Shown here: positions 43,571-54,325 of the stretch, one piece after another | How the letters are laid out: the number at the start of each line of letters is the position of its first letter | Position numbering within the stretch: the first letter of the stretch is position 1 | Source of the DNA: Croceivirga sp. | GTDB lineage: Bacteria > Bacteroidota > Bacteroidia > Flavobacteriales > Flavobacteriaceae | Length of the DNA stretch: 64,000 nt | Direction of reading: 5' to 3' | NCBI GenBank assembly: GCA_028284665.1 | Contig: JANQRG010000026.1 | Span: forward strand, 1 to 64,000 | Made by a program: the position numbers and the translations under genes | The notes under the pieces: model-generated | The model's database searches: none | Seen by the model: the letters and a program-made list of their open reading frames with translations, nothing else | Told to the model about the DNA's origin: nothing

Positions 43571-46276
43571 TTGCAAACAAACAAACTTCGTTACCTTATC
43601 CTATTGTTTTTGGTATTGGGCGTTTCCTTTGTTTCCGCTCAGGAAGACCCGATAATCCCCTTACCTATAAAGGCTATAAAAGATACCATTAGTGCTCCGT
43701 TACTTCCTTTGTCCTTTAGTACCGATTCTACATTTGTCGATTCGGTAACTCAGGATTCTGCTCCCGTAAAAAAGTCGGTAATACTGGATAAAATCGAATA
43801 CAAAGCCAAGGATTATGTGAAACTAAGTCAAAAAGATCAAAAGATATATCTCTACAATGAAGCGGAGATCTATTACCAGGATACGGAGCTAAAAGCGGGT
43901 ATCATCGTAATGGACTACATCAAAAACGAAGTATATGCAGGTCGGATAAAGGATTCTACCGGCACGTATTCCCAATTACCCTACTTTAAACAAGGGGACC
44001 AGGTGGTCATACCGGATTCTATCCGTTTCAATTTTGATACACAAAAAGCGCTTATTTGGAACTCCAGGACAGAACAGCAAGCCGGTCTGGGTTCATTGGG
44101 AAGCGATGCAATGAAAGTGCTGGCCGAAATCACTAAAAAAGAGAACGATTCCGTATATTTTTTAAAGGACGGGAAATTAACCACCTCTAAGGACACTGTA
44201 GATCCCGACTATTATATTCGGGTTCGTAAGGCAAAATTTGTCCCTGGAAAAAAGATCATTGCCGGGTTCAGTAATTTTTATTTGGTAGATGTACCTACCC
44301 CTATTGCCCTGCCTTTTGCCTATTTTCCGCTTACTACCGGAAGAGCTGCTGGTCTTATCTTCCCTACTTTCACACAGGACCCAAACAGAGGTTTCGCCGT
44401 CCAGAACGGAGGATATTACCTACCCATAAGTGATTATGCCGACTTGAGTGTGATGGGCGACTTCTTCACCAATGGTAGTTACGGAGTGCGGATACAATCC
44501 ATTTACGCCAAGCGCTACAAATTTCGCGGGAATATCAATTTCCGTTTCGAGAATCAAATTTTTAGCCAAAAAGGGTTTGATGATTTTACAAGAACAACCA
44601 TATATAACTTACAAATCTCTCATTCTCAAGACACTAAGGCCAACCCGAATTCCCGATTCTCCGCCAGCGTCAACCTGGGGAGTAGCCAGTTCTTTACCAA
44701 TTCCTTTAACCAGGTTAATGTACAAAACACCCTGAATAATAACTTATCTTCCTCCATCACCTATTCCAAGACTTTTCCGGAGTACCCCTCCGTTAATCTC
44801 AACCTTACCGCTTCACATAACCAAAACACCCAGTCCCAGGAGGTGAACCTTACGTTGCCCACCGTACAAGGGAGCATGGAACGGATATTTCCTTTTGCAA
44901 AACGAGATGGGATCAAAAAAGGGATGGTAAAAAACTTCAATTTTCAATATAACTTCCGGGCTGAAAACAGGATTCGCACCACAGATTCCCTGTTTTTAAC
45001 GGCGAGAATGTTCGACGACGCCCGAATAGGTGCCCGGCACACCCTTCCTTTTAACACCAACTTTAAAGTAGCTAAATACTTTAGTGTATCTGTAGGTGGG
45101 AATTATGAGGATGTCTGGACGTTTGAAACCTTTCAAAGAGGATTGGACCCGGAGGACCCCGAAAGCAATCGTGAGGTAGTATTGGATACGATAAGTGGAT
45201 TTGATCGCTACAATAGGTACGGGTTTAGTGCAAGTATAGGAACTACCCTTTATGGAACCGTTACCTTTGGAGAAGATAAGAAGATACAGGCGATCCGGCA
45301 CGTAATGCGTCCGCAGATCGGATGGGCATTTACGCCCTCATTTGAGCAATTCTACGATACCTATCTCAACAACGATGGAGAAGAAGTATTATTCAGTAGG
45401 TTTGAAGGCACCTTGAATGGCGCTCCCAGCTTAAACCGCTCCAATTCTTTGACTTTTTCCCTTCAAAATACCTTTGAAGCCAAGGTAAGGGATAGGGATT
45501 CTACCGTCACTGAACCCAAAAAAATTCCACTTCTTAGCAATTTAAATTTCTCAACTGCGTACAATTTTGAAGCGGACTCCTTAAAATTAGCACCTATCGG
45601 TTTTAACGGGGGTACACAGCTATTCGACAACAAAATGTCCGTAAACTTCACGGGAACGCTTGATCCCTACACTATTGATAACAATGGAAGGCGAATTAAC
45701 ACTTTTAATATAGATAATGGGGGTAGTCTTTTACGGCTCACACGGGCAACATTTAATCTCAGGTATTCCCTGGATAGCAAAACCCTCTCGGGAGACAGGC
45801 CCGTAGATGAGGCTGAGGAAGCCAGTGACGAGTATCGCGCTGCAAGCGGTGGGCGTACGGATGATCTGTTTGGTGCTGGATTTGACAATCGTGTCCAATA
45901 TCAGGAAAGGGATGATGATATTGAAAACCCCGTTTATGGTACTAAGATCCCGTGGAATCTTAATATACAACTCGCCTTGGGCTATTTGAATTCGAACCGG
46001 CAGAATGAAATTAATAATGCTTCCCTTATGTTTGGTGGCGACGTACAGTTATCCCCACGCTGGGATGTAGGGATATCTTCTGGCTATGACTTTGTTAACC
46101 AGGGGTTTGCACAGACCCAACTGCGATTTCGAAGAAATTTAAAAAGCTTTGACCTTCGCTTTAACTGGGTTCCCTTTGGCAGGAATGAGCGTTGGGACTT
46201 TTTTATCGGGATCAGTAGTTCTATCTTAAGTGATCTGAAATGGGAGCAGAATAGTCAGCGATTTATCCGAAGATAG
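43571..46276 (+). CDS. lptD: LptD-like LPS assembly outer-membrane protein
   Basis: A 901-residue outer-membrane beta-barrel that inserts lipopolysaccharide into the outer leaflet. It has a signal peptide (cleaved near VSAQ, 24), an N-terminal OstA-like beta-jellyroll part (IYLYNEAEIYYQDTELKAG near 95-115), and a C-terminal barrel of about 600 residues rich in alternating aromatic strands. The protein ends with a short charged sequence rather than the proteobacterial Phe. The start TTG 43571 gives MQTNKLRYL and a complete signal peptide. Divergent amiC and downstream ridA match an arrangement common in flavobacteria. Confidence 0.9.
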   Translation: MQTNKLRYLILLFLVLGVSFVSAQEDPIIPLPIKAIKDTISAPLLPLSFSTDSTFVDSVTQDSAPVKKSVILDKIEYKAKDYVKLSQKDQKIYLYNEAEIYYQDTELKAGIIVMDYIKNEVYAGRIKDSTGTYSQLPYFKQGDQVVIPDSIRFNFDTQKALIWNSRTEQQAGLGSLGSDAMKVLAEITKKENDSVYFLKDGKLTTSKDTVDPDYYIRVRKAKFVPGKKIIAGFSNFYLVDVPTPIALPFAYFPLTTGRAAGLIFPTFTQDPNRGFAVQNGGYYLPISDYADLSVMGDFFTNGSYGVRIQSIYAKRYKFRGNINFRFENQIFSQKGFDDFTRTTIYNLQISHSQDTKANPNSRFSASVNLGSSQFFTNSFNQVNVQNTLNNNLSSSITYSKTFPEYPSVNLNLTASHNQNTQSQEVNLTLPTVQGSMERIFPFAKRDGIKKGMVKNFNFQYNFRAENRIRTTDSLFLTARMFDDARIGARHTLPFNTNFKVAKYFSVSVGGNYEDVWTFETFQRGLDPEDPESNREVVLDTISGFDRYNRYGFSASIGTTLYGTVTFGEDKKIQAIRHVMRPQIGWAFTPSFEQFYDTYLNNDGEEVLFSRFEGTLNGAPSLNRSNSLTFSLQNTFEAKVRDRDSTVTEPKKIPLLSNLNFSTAYNFEADSLKLAPIGFNGGTQLFDNKMSVNFTGTLDPYTIDNNGRRINTFNIDNGGSLLRLTRATFNLRYSLDSKTLSGDRPVDEAEEASDEYRAASGGRTDDLFGAGFDNRVQYQERDDDIENPVYGTKIPWNLNIQLALGYLNSNRQNEINNASLMFGGDVQLSPRWDVGISSGYDFVNQGFAQTQLRFRRNLKSFDLRFNWVPFGRNERWDFFIGISSSILSDLKWEQNSQRFIRR

Positions 46277-46361
46277 AGCGGCACTATTGGCTATCCTATA
46301 TTACAAGAAATTTTGAGAAAGTGTTAACTTCATAAAAACGTATAACGAACCAAAACAATCA

Positions 46362-46742
46362 ATGAAAAAGTTTATTACCACCCCTGACGCCCCCGCACCT
46401 ATAGGCCCTTATAATCAAGCTGTCCTCGTTAATGACGTCCTTTATATTTCGGGACAAACGCCTATTGATCCCAGTACAGGAGAATTAGTACAAGGCGATG
46501 TAAAAAGGGAAGCAACCCAATGCATGAAAAACTTGGGAGCTATCCTAAAAGCGGCAGGATTAACTTTTGAGAATGTGGTAAAAACCTCTATTTTCTTAAA
46601 GGACATGCACCAGTTCGCGGCAGTTAATGAGGTGTATGGTAGTTATTTTAATGCGGACACCGCCCCCGCCAGAGAAACCGTTGAAGTGGCGAACTTACCG
46701 ATGTTTGTTAACGTTGAAATATCAATGATCGCGGTTAAATAG
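46362..46742 (+). CDS. ridA: RidA-family enamine/imine deaminase
   Basis: A 126-residue RidA (YjgF) protein that hydrolyses reactive 2-aminoacrylate and related enamines. Family marks are APAPIGPYNQAV near the start, LYISGQTPIDPSTG, and the substrate-binding Arg in PARETVEV near residue 107. Length is exactly typical. It lies on the plus strand after lptD (85 nt) and its 3' end overlaps that of the convergent kinase-like gene by 8 nt. It has no visible dedicated terminator. Confidence 0.95.
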   Translation: MKKFITTPDAPAPIGPYNQAVLVNDVLYISGQTPIDPSTGELVQGDVKREATQCMKNLGAILKAAGLTFENVVKTSIFLKDMHQFAAVNEVYGSYFNADTAPARETVEVANLPMFVNVEISMIAVK

Positions 46743-47586
46743 TGCTTCTGTGGAATTCCACCAAGCCATCGATGGGCCTTCTTCGGATGACCCCTAGGAT
46801 AAGATCATTACGTTCTACCACAGTCGCTAGCTCCTCCCTAAGAAAATGGGCAATACTTCCCACAAAGTGTATGGGGACTTTAGTTGCAAGTTCAAACTGC
46901 ATGATGTAGTTGTTCACAAACTGCTGAAATGCTTTGTCAATAACGCCCCTGCAATACGGATGGTTTTTATTTTCAATAATAAATCGGGCAAAAGTAGCCA
47001 GATACGTATTCGGGTTGGGTTGTTTGTATAAATTATCCTTGATGACATCCGCATCTAATTCGTATTCCTTTGCAAAACGAATTCCCAAATCCTGTGGCAT
47101 TTTATGAAAGTAATAGTCCCGTAGCAGCTTCCTACCAAAAAAATTCCCGCTACCATCATCCATCAGAATATATCCTAATGAGGTAACTTTTTGAAAAAGT
47201 TGGTGACCGTCATAATAGCTACAATTGGAACCAGTTCCCAGGATACAAACAATACCCTGATGCCCGATTTTAGTAGTGGAATAAATAGCAGCGTAGGTAT
47301 CCTCACGCACTTCGGCTTTTGCATTGGGAAAAAAGTCGGCAAAAATCCCCTTCAAGAACGTCTTCATTCGATCAGTGCCACAACCGGCGCCATAAAAATA
47401 CAACTGCCTTACTTCCTGGCTATTTTTTGAAAGTTCGAAGTTATTGGCAAGACGGTCTTCTATTACTTCGCGGGTAAGCACTTCGGGGCTTAAGCCTAAG
47501 GTTTGGGTGACAAATAATTGTTCCCCGGATGCTGCGAGTGCTATCCAATCCGATTTGGTTGCACCGCTGTCTACTATTAATATCAT
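46735..47586 (-). CDS. N-acetylglucosamine kinase-like BadF/BcrA ATPase
   Basis: A 283-residue sugar kinase-like protein of the ASKHA fold. The first phosphate loop is MILIVDSGATKSDWIAL, the second IVCILGTGSNCSYYDG (about 112-127), and the adenosine segment is HFVGSIAHFL near 241. In Bacteroidota this group is often N-acetylglucosamine or N-acetylmuramate-related kinase, which would fit recycling of peptidoglycan sugars, but the substrate is not proven. It follows gapA, separated by a strong terminator whose T tract ends just before its ATG, so expression must come from readthrough or a promoter overlapping the hairpin. Confidence 0.82.
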   Translation of the reverse strand: MILIVDSGATKSDWIALAASGEQLFVTQTLGLSPEVLTREVIEDRLANNFELSKNSQEVRQLYFYGAGCGTDRMKTFLKGIFADFFPNAKAEVREDTYAAIYSTTKIGHQGIVCILGTGSNCSYYDGHQLFQKVTSLGYILMDDGSGNFFGRKLLRDYYFHKMPQDLGIRFAKEYELDADVIKDNLYKQPNPNTYLATFARFIIENKNHPYCRGVIDKAFQQFVNNYIMQFELATKVPIHFVGSIAHFLREELATVVERNDLILGVIRRRPIDGLVEFHRSTI

Positions 47587-47594
47587 TGGTTAGC

Positions 47595-47644
47595 TAAAAA
47601 AATATTCCTGAAAATAAGGATTTTAACCCTTACTTTCAGGAATA
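47595..47644 (-). terminator. Strong rho-independent terminator after gapA
   Basis: On the minus strand, TATTCCTGAAAGTAAGG and CCTTATTTTCAGGAATA form a nearly perfect 17-bp stem (one mismatch) with an eight-base loop, followed by seven T. It lies 15 nt after the gapA stop and directly before the kinase-like gene. Confidence 0.85.
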
Positions 47645-47658
47645 ACCTAAAATTGCCC

Positions 47659-48672
<1,014 letters not shown>

Positions 48673-48683
48673 TTAAGTTGCTA

Positions 48684-49670
48684 TTATGTCGTCATGATAT
48701 CCGAAACTCTGATGAGTTCTTCATCAATTGCAGTGTGTGCCTTTATGGCTTCACTAATTGGAGTGAGTATTAGCTTATTATCCCGTATACCCACCATATA
48801 ATTTGTTTTTCCTTCCAATAATGCCTCAACGGCTTTAACCCCCATTCTGCTGGCCAGCACCCTGTCAAAACAAGTTGGATTTCCTCCACGTTGCATATGC
48901 CCCAACACTGAAACGCGAACATCGTAGATGGGAAGGTGTTCCTCTACATATTCTTTAAGTTCAAAAACGTTTTTACCCGTTTTATCTCCTTCCGCAACAA
49001 TTACAATACTTGAGGATTTCCCGGATTGTTTACTTCGTTTTAAGGAATCAAGAAGGCGTTCAAGGCCTAAATTCTGTTCCGGGATCAAGATCTCTTCTGC
49101 TCCTGCACCAACACCCGCATTAAGGGCAATATGTCCTACATCTCTACCCATGACCTCTATAAAAAACAACCTGTTGTGGGAACTAGCCGTATCACGAATT
49201 TTATCAATAACTTCTACCACGGTATTAATAGCGGTGTCAAAACCGATGGTGTAAGAAGTTCCTAAAATATCGTTATCAATAGTTCCGGGAATACCCATAA
49301 CGGGAAAATTGAATTCTTCATTCAATTTAAGCGCCCCCGCGAAACTTCCATTGCCCCCTATTACTACCAGGGCATCTACATTATTTTTTTTTAGTTGCTC
49401 AAACCCTTTGGCCCTTCCCTCAGGAGTTCGGAACTCTTCACACCGTGCTGATTTTAAGATAGTACCTCCTTTGTTAATGATATTATTAACACTTCGGGCA
49501 TTCATTTCCTTAAAATCGCCATCAATCATTCCCTGATATCCCCTGTAAATTGCCAGGCATTTTAACTTCATGTAGGCACAAGATCGTACCACTGAACGGA
49601 TAGCAGCATTCATTCCAGGGGAATCGCCCCCTGATGTAAGCACAGCAATTTTCTTAATAGCGTCCCCCAT
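48684..49670 (-). CDS. pfkA: ATP-dependent 6-phosphofructokinase
   Basis: A 328-residue enzyme phosphorylating fructose 6-phosphate. It shows the ATP-binding TSGGDSPGMNAAIR (about 12-25), VIGGNGSFAGA near 102, the catalytic GIPGTIDNDI near 125, and the fructose-binding MGRDVGHIA near 173. GGNGS with Gly rather than Asp at the ATP/PPi-discriminating position favours ATP. It is the first gene of a pfkA-gapA unit. A TAGTTTTG promoter element lies 17 nt upstream of the ATG. Confidence 0.96.
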   Translation of the reverse strand: MGDAIKKIAVLTSGGDSPGMNAAIRSVVRSCAYMKLKCLAIYRGYQGMIDGDFKEMNARSVNNIINKGGTILKSARCEEFRTPEGRAKGFEQLKKNNVDALVVIGGNGSFAGALKLNEEFNFPVMGIPGTIDNDILGTSYTIGFDTAINTVVEVIDKIRDTASSHNRLFFIEVMGRDVGHIALNAGVGAGAEEILIPEQNLGLERLLDSLKRSKQSGKSSSIVIVAEGDKTGKNVFELKEYVEEHLPIYDVRVSVLGHMQRGGNPTCFDRVLASRMGVKAVEALLEGKTNYMVGIRDNKLILTPISEAIKAHTAIDEELIRVSDIMTT

Positions 49671-49686
49671 CGTAAAAATTGAACGT

Positions 49687-49694
49687 CAAAACTA
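49687..49694 (-). promoter_or_regulatory. TAnnTTTG -7 element for pfkA-gapA
   Basis: The minus strand reads TAGTTTTG, an exact -7 match, 17-24 nt before the pfkA ATG at 49670. The -33 region is AT-rich without a clear TTG. Confidence 0.45.
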
Positions 49695-49796
49695 GCAAAC
49701 TTCCAGTAATAAAAAAATGCGAGTTATCATGGTTTAAAAATTGATCTTATTTTCAAACGTTTTCGTAAATATTTCGTCCAATGGCTAACCCAATAA

Positions 49797-52700
49797 CTAT
49801 CTCTTTTGTTTCAAAACTGTGGTTTTGGAATGGAAACGTATTAAACTGTCTTTCCCCATGGTCGTACTTTCTTCCTGCTGGTTTTGTTGTGGTTCTTCCG
49901 GTTCCTTCTTCTTGAAGATCTGCCGCATCAATTCCTTAAAATTATTGAAGTCTACCTGATAGGCAAGTCCCACCCCCTGGGTATAGCCCTGTCGCTCTGC
50001 AAGAAACTGTTGAATTTCATTTTCCCTATTAAATATCTTAGCGCTTAAAGTACCCTCTTCATTTAGTAATACCTGAACCTCCACATCCCCGGCCACAACT
50101 GTCTCCGAAACTCCACCCCCGCCAATAGGAACTCCTACCCTACCGTTAACCAAAACCCTATCCGATATTTGTGTGGAAACCGTAACCCCAATCCTATCTT
50201 CGGGGTCAACTCCCGAGTTAGGATCCAAGTAGCCTTGCTCGTAAGACACGCCAAAGTTAAATTTGTCATTATCTCCGGATAGCACCTGGTTCAATAATCC
50301 TGAAGCGGTCTGAAGCAAATTCCCCGTAACCGCCTGCTGACTCAAACCGGCTTGTTCGTTAACGAAGGTACCTTGTGCCAATAGGAAAAAGGCATTGTTG
50401 CCTTCAATAGTGGGGTCCTGGAGACGATACTCCAATTCCGATTTCACCACAGAGCTGGTTCCCGGAAACTGTATGTCAAAGTCTATGGTGGGGCTCTCCA
50501 GTTCTCCCTGTAGTCGTACCACTACTTCAGTCGGTATGGGCCTGTAGTTGCCGGCAGGGTTATCCAGAAGTGGGGCAGGATTGGCGTTGAGGGCGTACAC
50601 GGCTTCCATATTCAACTGCGCCTCCAGAGGATCCCGTTCCCACAAAATAGTTCCTCCAGGCTGTACGGTAAAGGTCTTGTCAATCAATCCAGTACGTTTA
50701 AAATTAAACTCTCCGGTTACAACAACAAACTCCCCATACATATTGAATTTTCCATTGGTATTGATTTCCATTAGCAACAACCCTTCACCAGTGCCCTTAA
50801 GGGAGCTACCATTTTCCTGATCTACCACAATCTCAACCTCAGCGTCAGGGGTAACTGCCAAATCAAAGGTCATTTCCAGGCCCTCATAATCCTCCAGTAT
50901 CCTTTCTCCGACCACAGTTTTCGCATCAATTTTCTCAATAAAATTGATAAAGGAATAATCGCCAACGCTGGTGATGTCACTCAACGGGATCTTGAGCGAG
51001 GTTCCTTTGGCTGTAGATCCTTCGAACTCAATATTTAGTGCATTTGTTGCGCCAAAGATTCTTCCGGTTCCCGTTACAAAACCCGAGCCGTAATACAGGG
51101 CCTCTTCTTCAAACTCGGTATCCAAAATCAAAAAGCGGTTGCCATTAGTACCCACTGTCAAATCCATATTCCAATCCGAAAATGCTGTATGCGATATGGT
51201 ACCTTCTAAAGCACCATCGGTATTCCATTTACGATCTCTTAACTGTATAGCTTCAAAGTAGAAGGTTTGATCAAATAAACGCACAGTGGACAGTGGCCCA
51301 AAATCGTAATCTACGTTCAAGTAGGGTATACCTATGCCCGCATCATTAAGGGTAAGTGATCCATTAATATCGGGATTGTTGGCATCACCGGTAATACGCG
51401 CATTCCCATTGACATAGCCTCGTATATTTGAAATGATGTCCTCCCCTAAGGGTGCAAAAGGCTCCAAATTAAAATCGGTAAAAGCAGCCAACAGATCAAG
51501 GGTGGTTTCCTTATTGCGGTGGTTAATGCTCCCATTAAGGTTAAAGCTATCGGCTCCCCCTTTGCTGATCCAACTATTCACTCCAAACTGGGTCAGATCA
51601 TTATTGCCAAAAATGACCAGTTCCATATCCCCAAGGACCATATCATTCACCGAAAAGTCGTTGATCAACATGCTGGAAGAGGGCAGGTATTTATTGTCTT
51701 TTTGAAGGATATTTAAAAAACCATTGACCTCACCATCCAGTTTTAAGCTATCAATACTAGGGGTAATCTTGTCCAATGAAACAATTTTAAACTGCAATTC
51801 GAGGTCTTTGTAGGTAGAATCGGCTAATTCTCCCCGTAATCGGATCTGTTCTCTATTTTCATTATCCATTACGATCTCCTTGATCTGGATGCTATCCAAG
51901 GTTCGGTTAACGATTACCTTGTTCTCCTTATTCCCGGACTTATTTAACACCCAGGTGTTTCCCTTGAAGTTAATGTCCGATCTTTTCAGCCCTATTACGG
52001 ATTTATTCTCTTCATTGAACGTGTGATAGAAATTGAGGTTGTAGCTGTCATTGAACTGGCTTCCTCCTGTAAACTCTGTCCTGAAGAAAAGTGTATCCTT
52101 TAAGGTGGTATTGATCAGGCTGAAGTCTTTTACGTCGTAGTAGACCGTAGACATATCCTCTACGGTAAGAAACGTGTTGAACAACGGGTTTTTATTGTCT
52201 ATTTTGAGCTCCACTTCATTGAAGCTATTGTCAAATACAGTGATATCCGGAGACTTGAATGTCAGTTTAAAATCGCCCTCATCGGATTTGATGTTTCCTC
52301 GTATAAAGGTATCAGGGCCCAATTTCACATCGGGGTAAAAGACCTCAACGATCTTGTTGTAGATACGAAAATTGAAGTCCAGGTTTTGCCCCTCAGAAAT
52401 TTCATAGGGCCTGTAGTTGGTATAAATGCTACCTATAGAGTTTTGCACCAGCCGCCCCAATTCTCTGACCCTAAAATTACCTTTCATGTATCCTGTGATG
52501 ATATCCGGGGATATGATTTGTAGATTTCGTATACTATCTTTTTCAAAAGTTGAGGAAATCGCAAAATCATCAAAAACATAGGTGTCGTTTTTATTCTGGT
52601 AGCGGGTATCTGAAAACTTAAGCTCCCCAGCCATATTGTCCAAATCATTACCAGTAATATCCATGTTAACCGTACCGCTGAATACAGAAACACTGTCGTT

Positions 52701-54245
52701 TAAAAAATTTAGCTTTTTCAAATTAGCGTAGTCTACCGCGGCCACAAAATTGAAGTCATTTTCTTCCTGGCTAAAATCTGCTAATCCTTTGAAGTTTAGT
52801 TTAAGATTTTCATCATTGCTTAGCAGCGAGCCGTCAAACAGTTCTTCTTTAAAAATCCCGGATACTTTTAAATCTTTATACTCGTAACCATTGAATTCTA
52901 TCTTATAAATATCGCCAATGGCCTCGGTATTCAAGAACTCGGCAATGAACCCCCTCCCTTCTACATTAACATCTAAAGAGGTCTTTCCCAGTTGAGGGTC
53001 ATCAAGGAACCTACCCAAATCAAAATTGATAAGGGAAACAAAACCAAGATATGATGCATCATCGATGTTGTTAAGATTGGTCATTTGTAAATCTGTGTAA
53101 CTACTTCCTATCGCGGTGTTTAGGTTGATTTTTGCGACAACTGAGGTCTCTGTTATTTCCGATGAACCTCTTACAGTAAACCGGCCGAACTTTTGAAAGG
53201 AAGACGGGATATTCTTCCCCAGTAGGTTAGGCAATATCCCTCGCAATTGGTAATAGCTTGAGGTAACATCTTCCATTTCGGCCTCCATCTTAAAAGGTTC
53301 CTGCTCGTTAAAGATGTTCCTGAAGTTAAAATCTCCTCTAACACCGGTATTGTCCGTAACCAAAAAAAGATCCTCTACCTGAAAGTCGTTAAGCACTCCT
53401 GAGATATTTGCCGAAAATTCGGCAACTCTACCTTCTCCAAATTCGTTGTAGTACGCGTTAAGTTCATCGAATGCTACTGAAGACTCCCAAAATTCTGCGG
53501 TTAATTGCACCTTATCCAGGAATTCCGAAAAATCTTCGCGATTGTAGTCAAACACCAAATTTCCCTGTATTTGGGATTGCGGTGTTTTAATTTGCAGGGA
53601 ATCAAACCGCATTTGTTCTTTGGTGTATTGGAATCGGGTAATCAATTTTTCCAACTCAATCCCCTTTTTACTGTTTAACGAGAGCTCCCGGATATCCAAG
53701 GATACCTCAGGTCCAAGAATTTCAAAGTCTTTGGATTTAAGCTGCAAGTCCTTAAAATTTAGCACTTCGACCTGTTCCAGGTTTTCATCTACCAATTTAA
53801 ACCTACTGTTTGTTACATTGATTTCGGATGCGGCCATGAAAAAAGGAGGCGTGCCGGGTTCCCTTGGTTGACCGTCATCCAGTTTTTCCACGAAAACGTC
53901 AAGGTTGGTGACTGAGGCCCCTTTGTAGGTTTTCATATTCAAATAGACCCCATCCAAATCCATTTCACCAAATTCCATTTCTCCTTGTATCATTTTCCTA
54001 AGGTTTAGGATAGAAGTAGAAAGCTTTTGGATATGGGCCAAGGTATCTTGCCGATAATCTTCTACGTAGATATCTTTAATGGAAGTGCTGAGCGTGAAAG
54101 GAGAAAAGCGAAGGCGTTCAATATTTATGTTGGTTCCAAACGCTGTATTCAGTTCTTCCGTGGCGTATTTAGCAAGTCTTGTCTGTACAACGGGCAAGGA
54201 AAAGATCACAGTGGTGAGAACGCCTATCAGAATAACCACCAACAC
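49797..54245 (-). CDS. tamB: TamB-like translocation/assembly module protein
   Basis: A 1482-residue envelope protein of the AsmA/TamB (DUF490) family, thought to bridge the inner and outer membranes and take part in lipid or outer-membrane-protein traffic. An N-terminal membrane anchor (VVILIGVLTTVIFSLPVV) leads into AsmA-like sequence (LAKYATEELNTAFGTNINIERL). A very long beta-rich groove follows. The C-terminal DUF490 domain covers about the last 400 residues (PDVEVFDTAEI-type strands, GGTILWERDPLEAQLNMEA). The listed start is GTG 54245, but the frame continues upstream to 54278 (see findings). It is divergent from tsaD. Confidence 0.9.
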   Translation of the reverse strand: MLVVILIGVLTTVIFSLPVVQTRLAKYATEELNTAFGTNINIERLRFSPFTLSTSIKDIYVEDYRQDTLAHIQKLSTSILNLRKMIQGEMEFGEMDLDGVYLNMKTYKGASVTNLDVFVEKLDDGQPREPGTPPFFMAASEINVTNSRFKLVDENLEQVEVLNFKDLQLKSKDFEILGPEVSLDIRELSLNSKKGIELEKLITRFQYTKEQMRFDSLQIKTPQSQIQGNLVFDYNREDFSEFLDKVQLTAEFWESSVAFDELNAYYNEFGEGRVAEFSANISGVLNDFQVEDLFLVTDNTGVRGDFNFRNIFNEQEPFKMEAEMEDVTSSYYQLRGILPNLLGKNIPSSFQKFGRFTVRGSSEITETSVVAKINLNTAIGSSYTDLQMTNLNNIDDASYLGFVSLINFDLGRFLDDPQLGKTSLDVNVEGRGFIAEFLNTEAIGDIYKIEFNGYEYKDLKVSGIFKEELFDGSLLSNDENLKLNFKGLADFSQEENDFNFVAAVDYANLKKLNFLNDSVSVFSGTVNMDITGNDLDNMAGELKFSDTRYQNKNDTYVFDDFAISSTFEKDSIRNLQIISPDIITGYMKGNFRVRELGRLVQNSIGSIYTNYRPYEISEGQNLDFNFRIYNKIVEVFYPDVKLGPDTFIRGNIKSDEGDFKLTFKSPDITVFDNSFNEVELKIDNKNPLFNTFLTVEDMSTVYYDVKDFSLINTTLKDTLFFRTEFTGGSQFNDSYNLNFYHTFNEENKSVIGLKRSDINFKGNTWVLNKSGNKENKVIVNRTLDSIQIKEIVMDNENREQIRLRGELADSTYKDLELQFKIVSLDKITPSIDSLKLDGEVNGFLNILQKDNKYLPSSSMLINDFSVNDMVLGDMELVIFGNNDLTQFGVNSWISKGGADSFNLNGSINHRNKETTLDLLAAFTDFNLEPFAPLGEDIISNIRGYVNGNARITGDANNPDINGSLTLNDAGIGIPYLNVDYDFGPLSTVRLFDQTFYFEAIQLRDRKWNTDGALEGTISHTAFSDWNMDLTVGTNGNRFLILDTEFEEEALYYGSGFVTGTGRIFGATNALNIEFEGSTAKGTSLKIPLSDITSVGDYSFINFIEKIDAKTVVGERILEDYEGLEMTFDLAVTPDAEVEIVVDQENGSSLKGTGEGLLLMEINTNGKFNMYGEFVVVTGEFNFKRTGLIDKTFTVQPGGTILWERDPLEAQLNMEAVYALNANPAPLLDNPAGNYRPIPTEVVVRLQGELESPTIDFDIQFPGTSSVVKSELEYRLQDPTIEGNNAFFLLAQGTFVNEQAGLSQQAVTGNLLQTASGLLNQVLSGDNDKFNFGVSYEQGYLDPNSGVDPEDRIGVTVSTQISDRVLVNGRVGVPIGGGGVSETVVAGDVEVQVLLNEEGTLSAKIFNRENEIQQFLAERQGYTQGVGLAYQVDFNNFKELMRQIFKKKEPEEPQQNQQEESTTMGKDSLIRFHSKTTVLKQKR

Positions 54246-54273
54246 AAAGCGTATTACTATTTTTCGAAGTTTT

Positions 54274-54300
54274 TTGATAGGCCCTTACCTTTTATCTTTG
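54274..54300 (+). promoter_or_regulatory. Promoter candidate for tsaD (TTG-16-TATCTTTG)
   Basis: A -33 TTG at 54274-54276 and an exact -7 TATCTTTG at 54293-54300 are separated by 16 nt, one short of the usual range, and lie 26 nt before the tsaD start. It is the most complete Bacteroidota-type promoter I found in the window. Confidence 0.5.
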
Positions 54301-54325
54301 TAGTTCAATTTCTATTCCAAAACGA

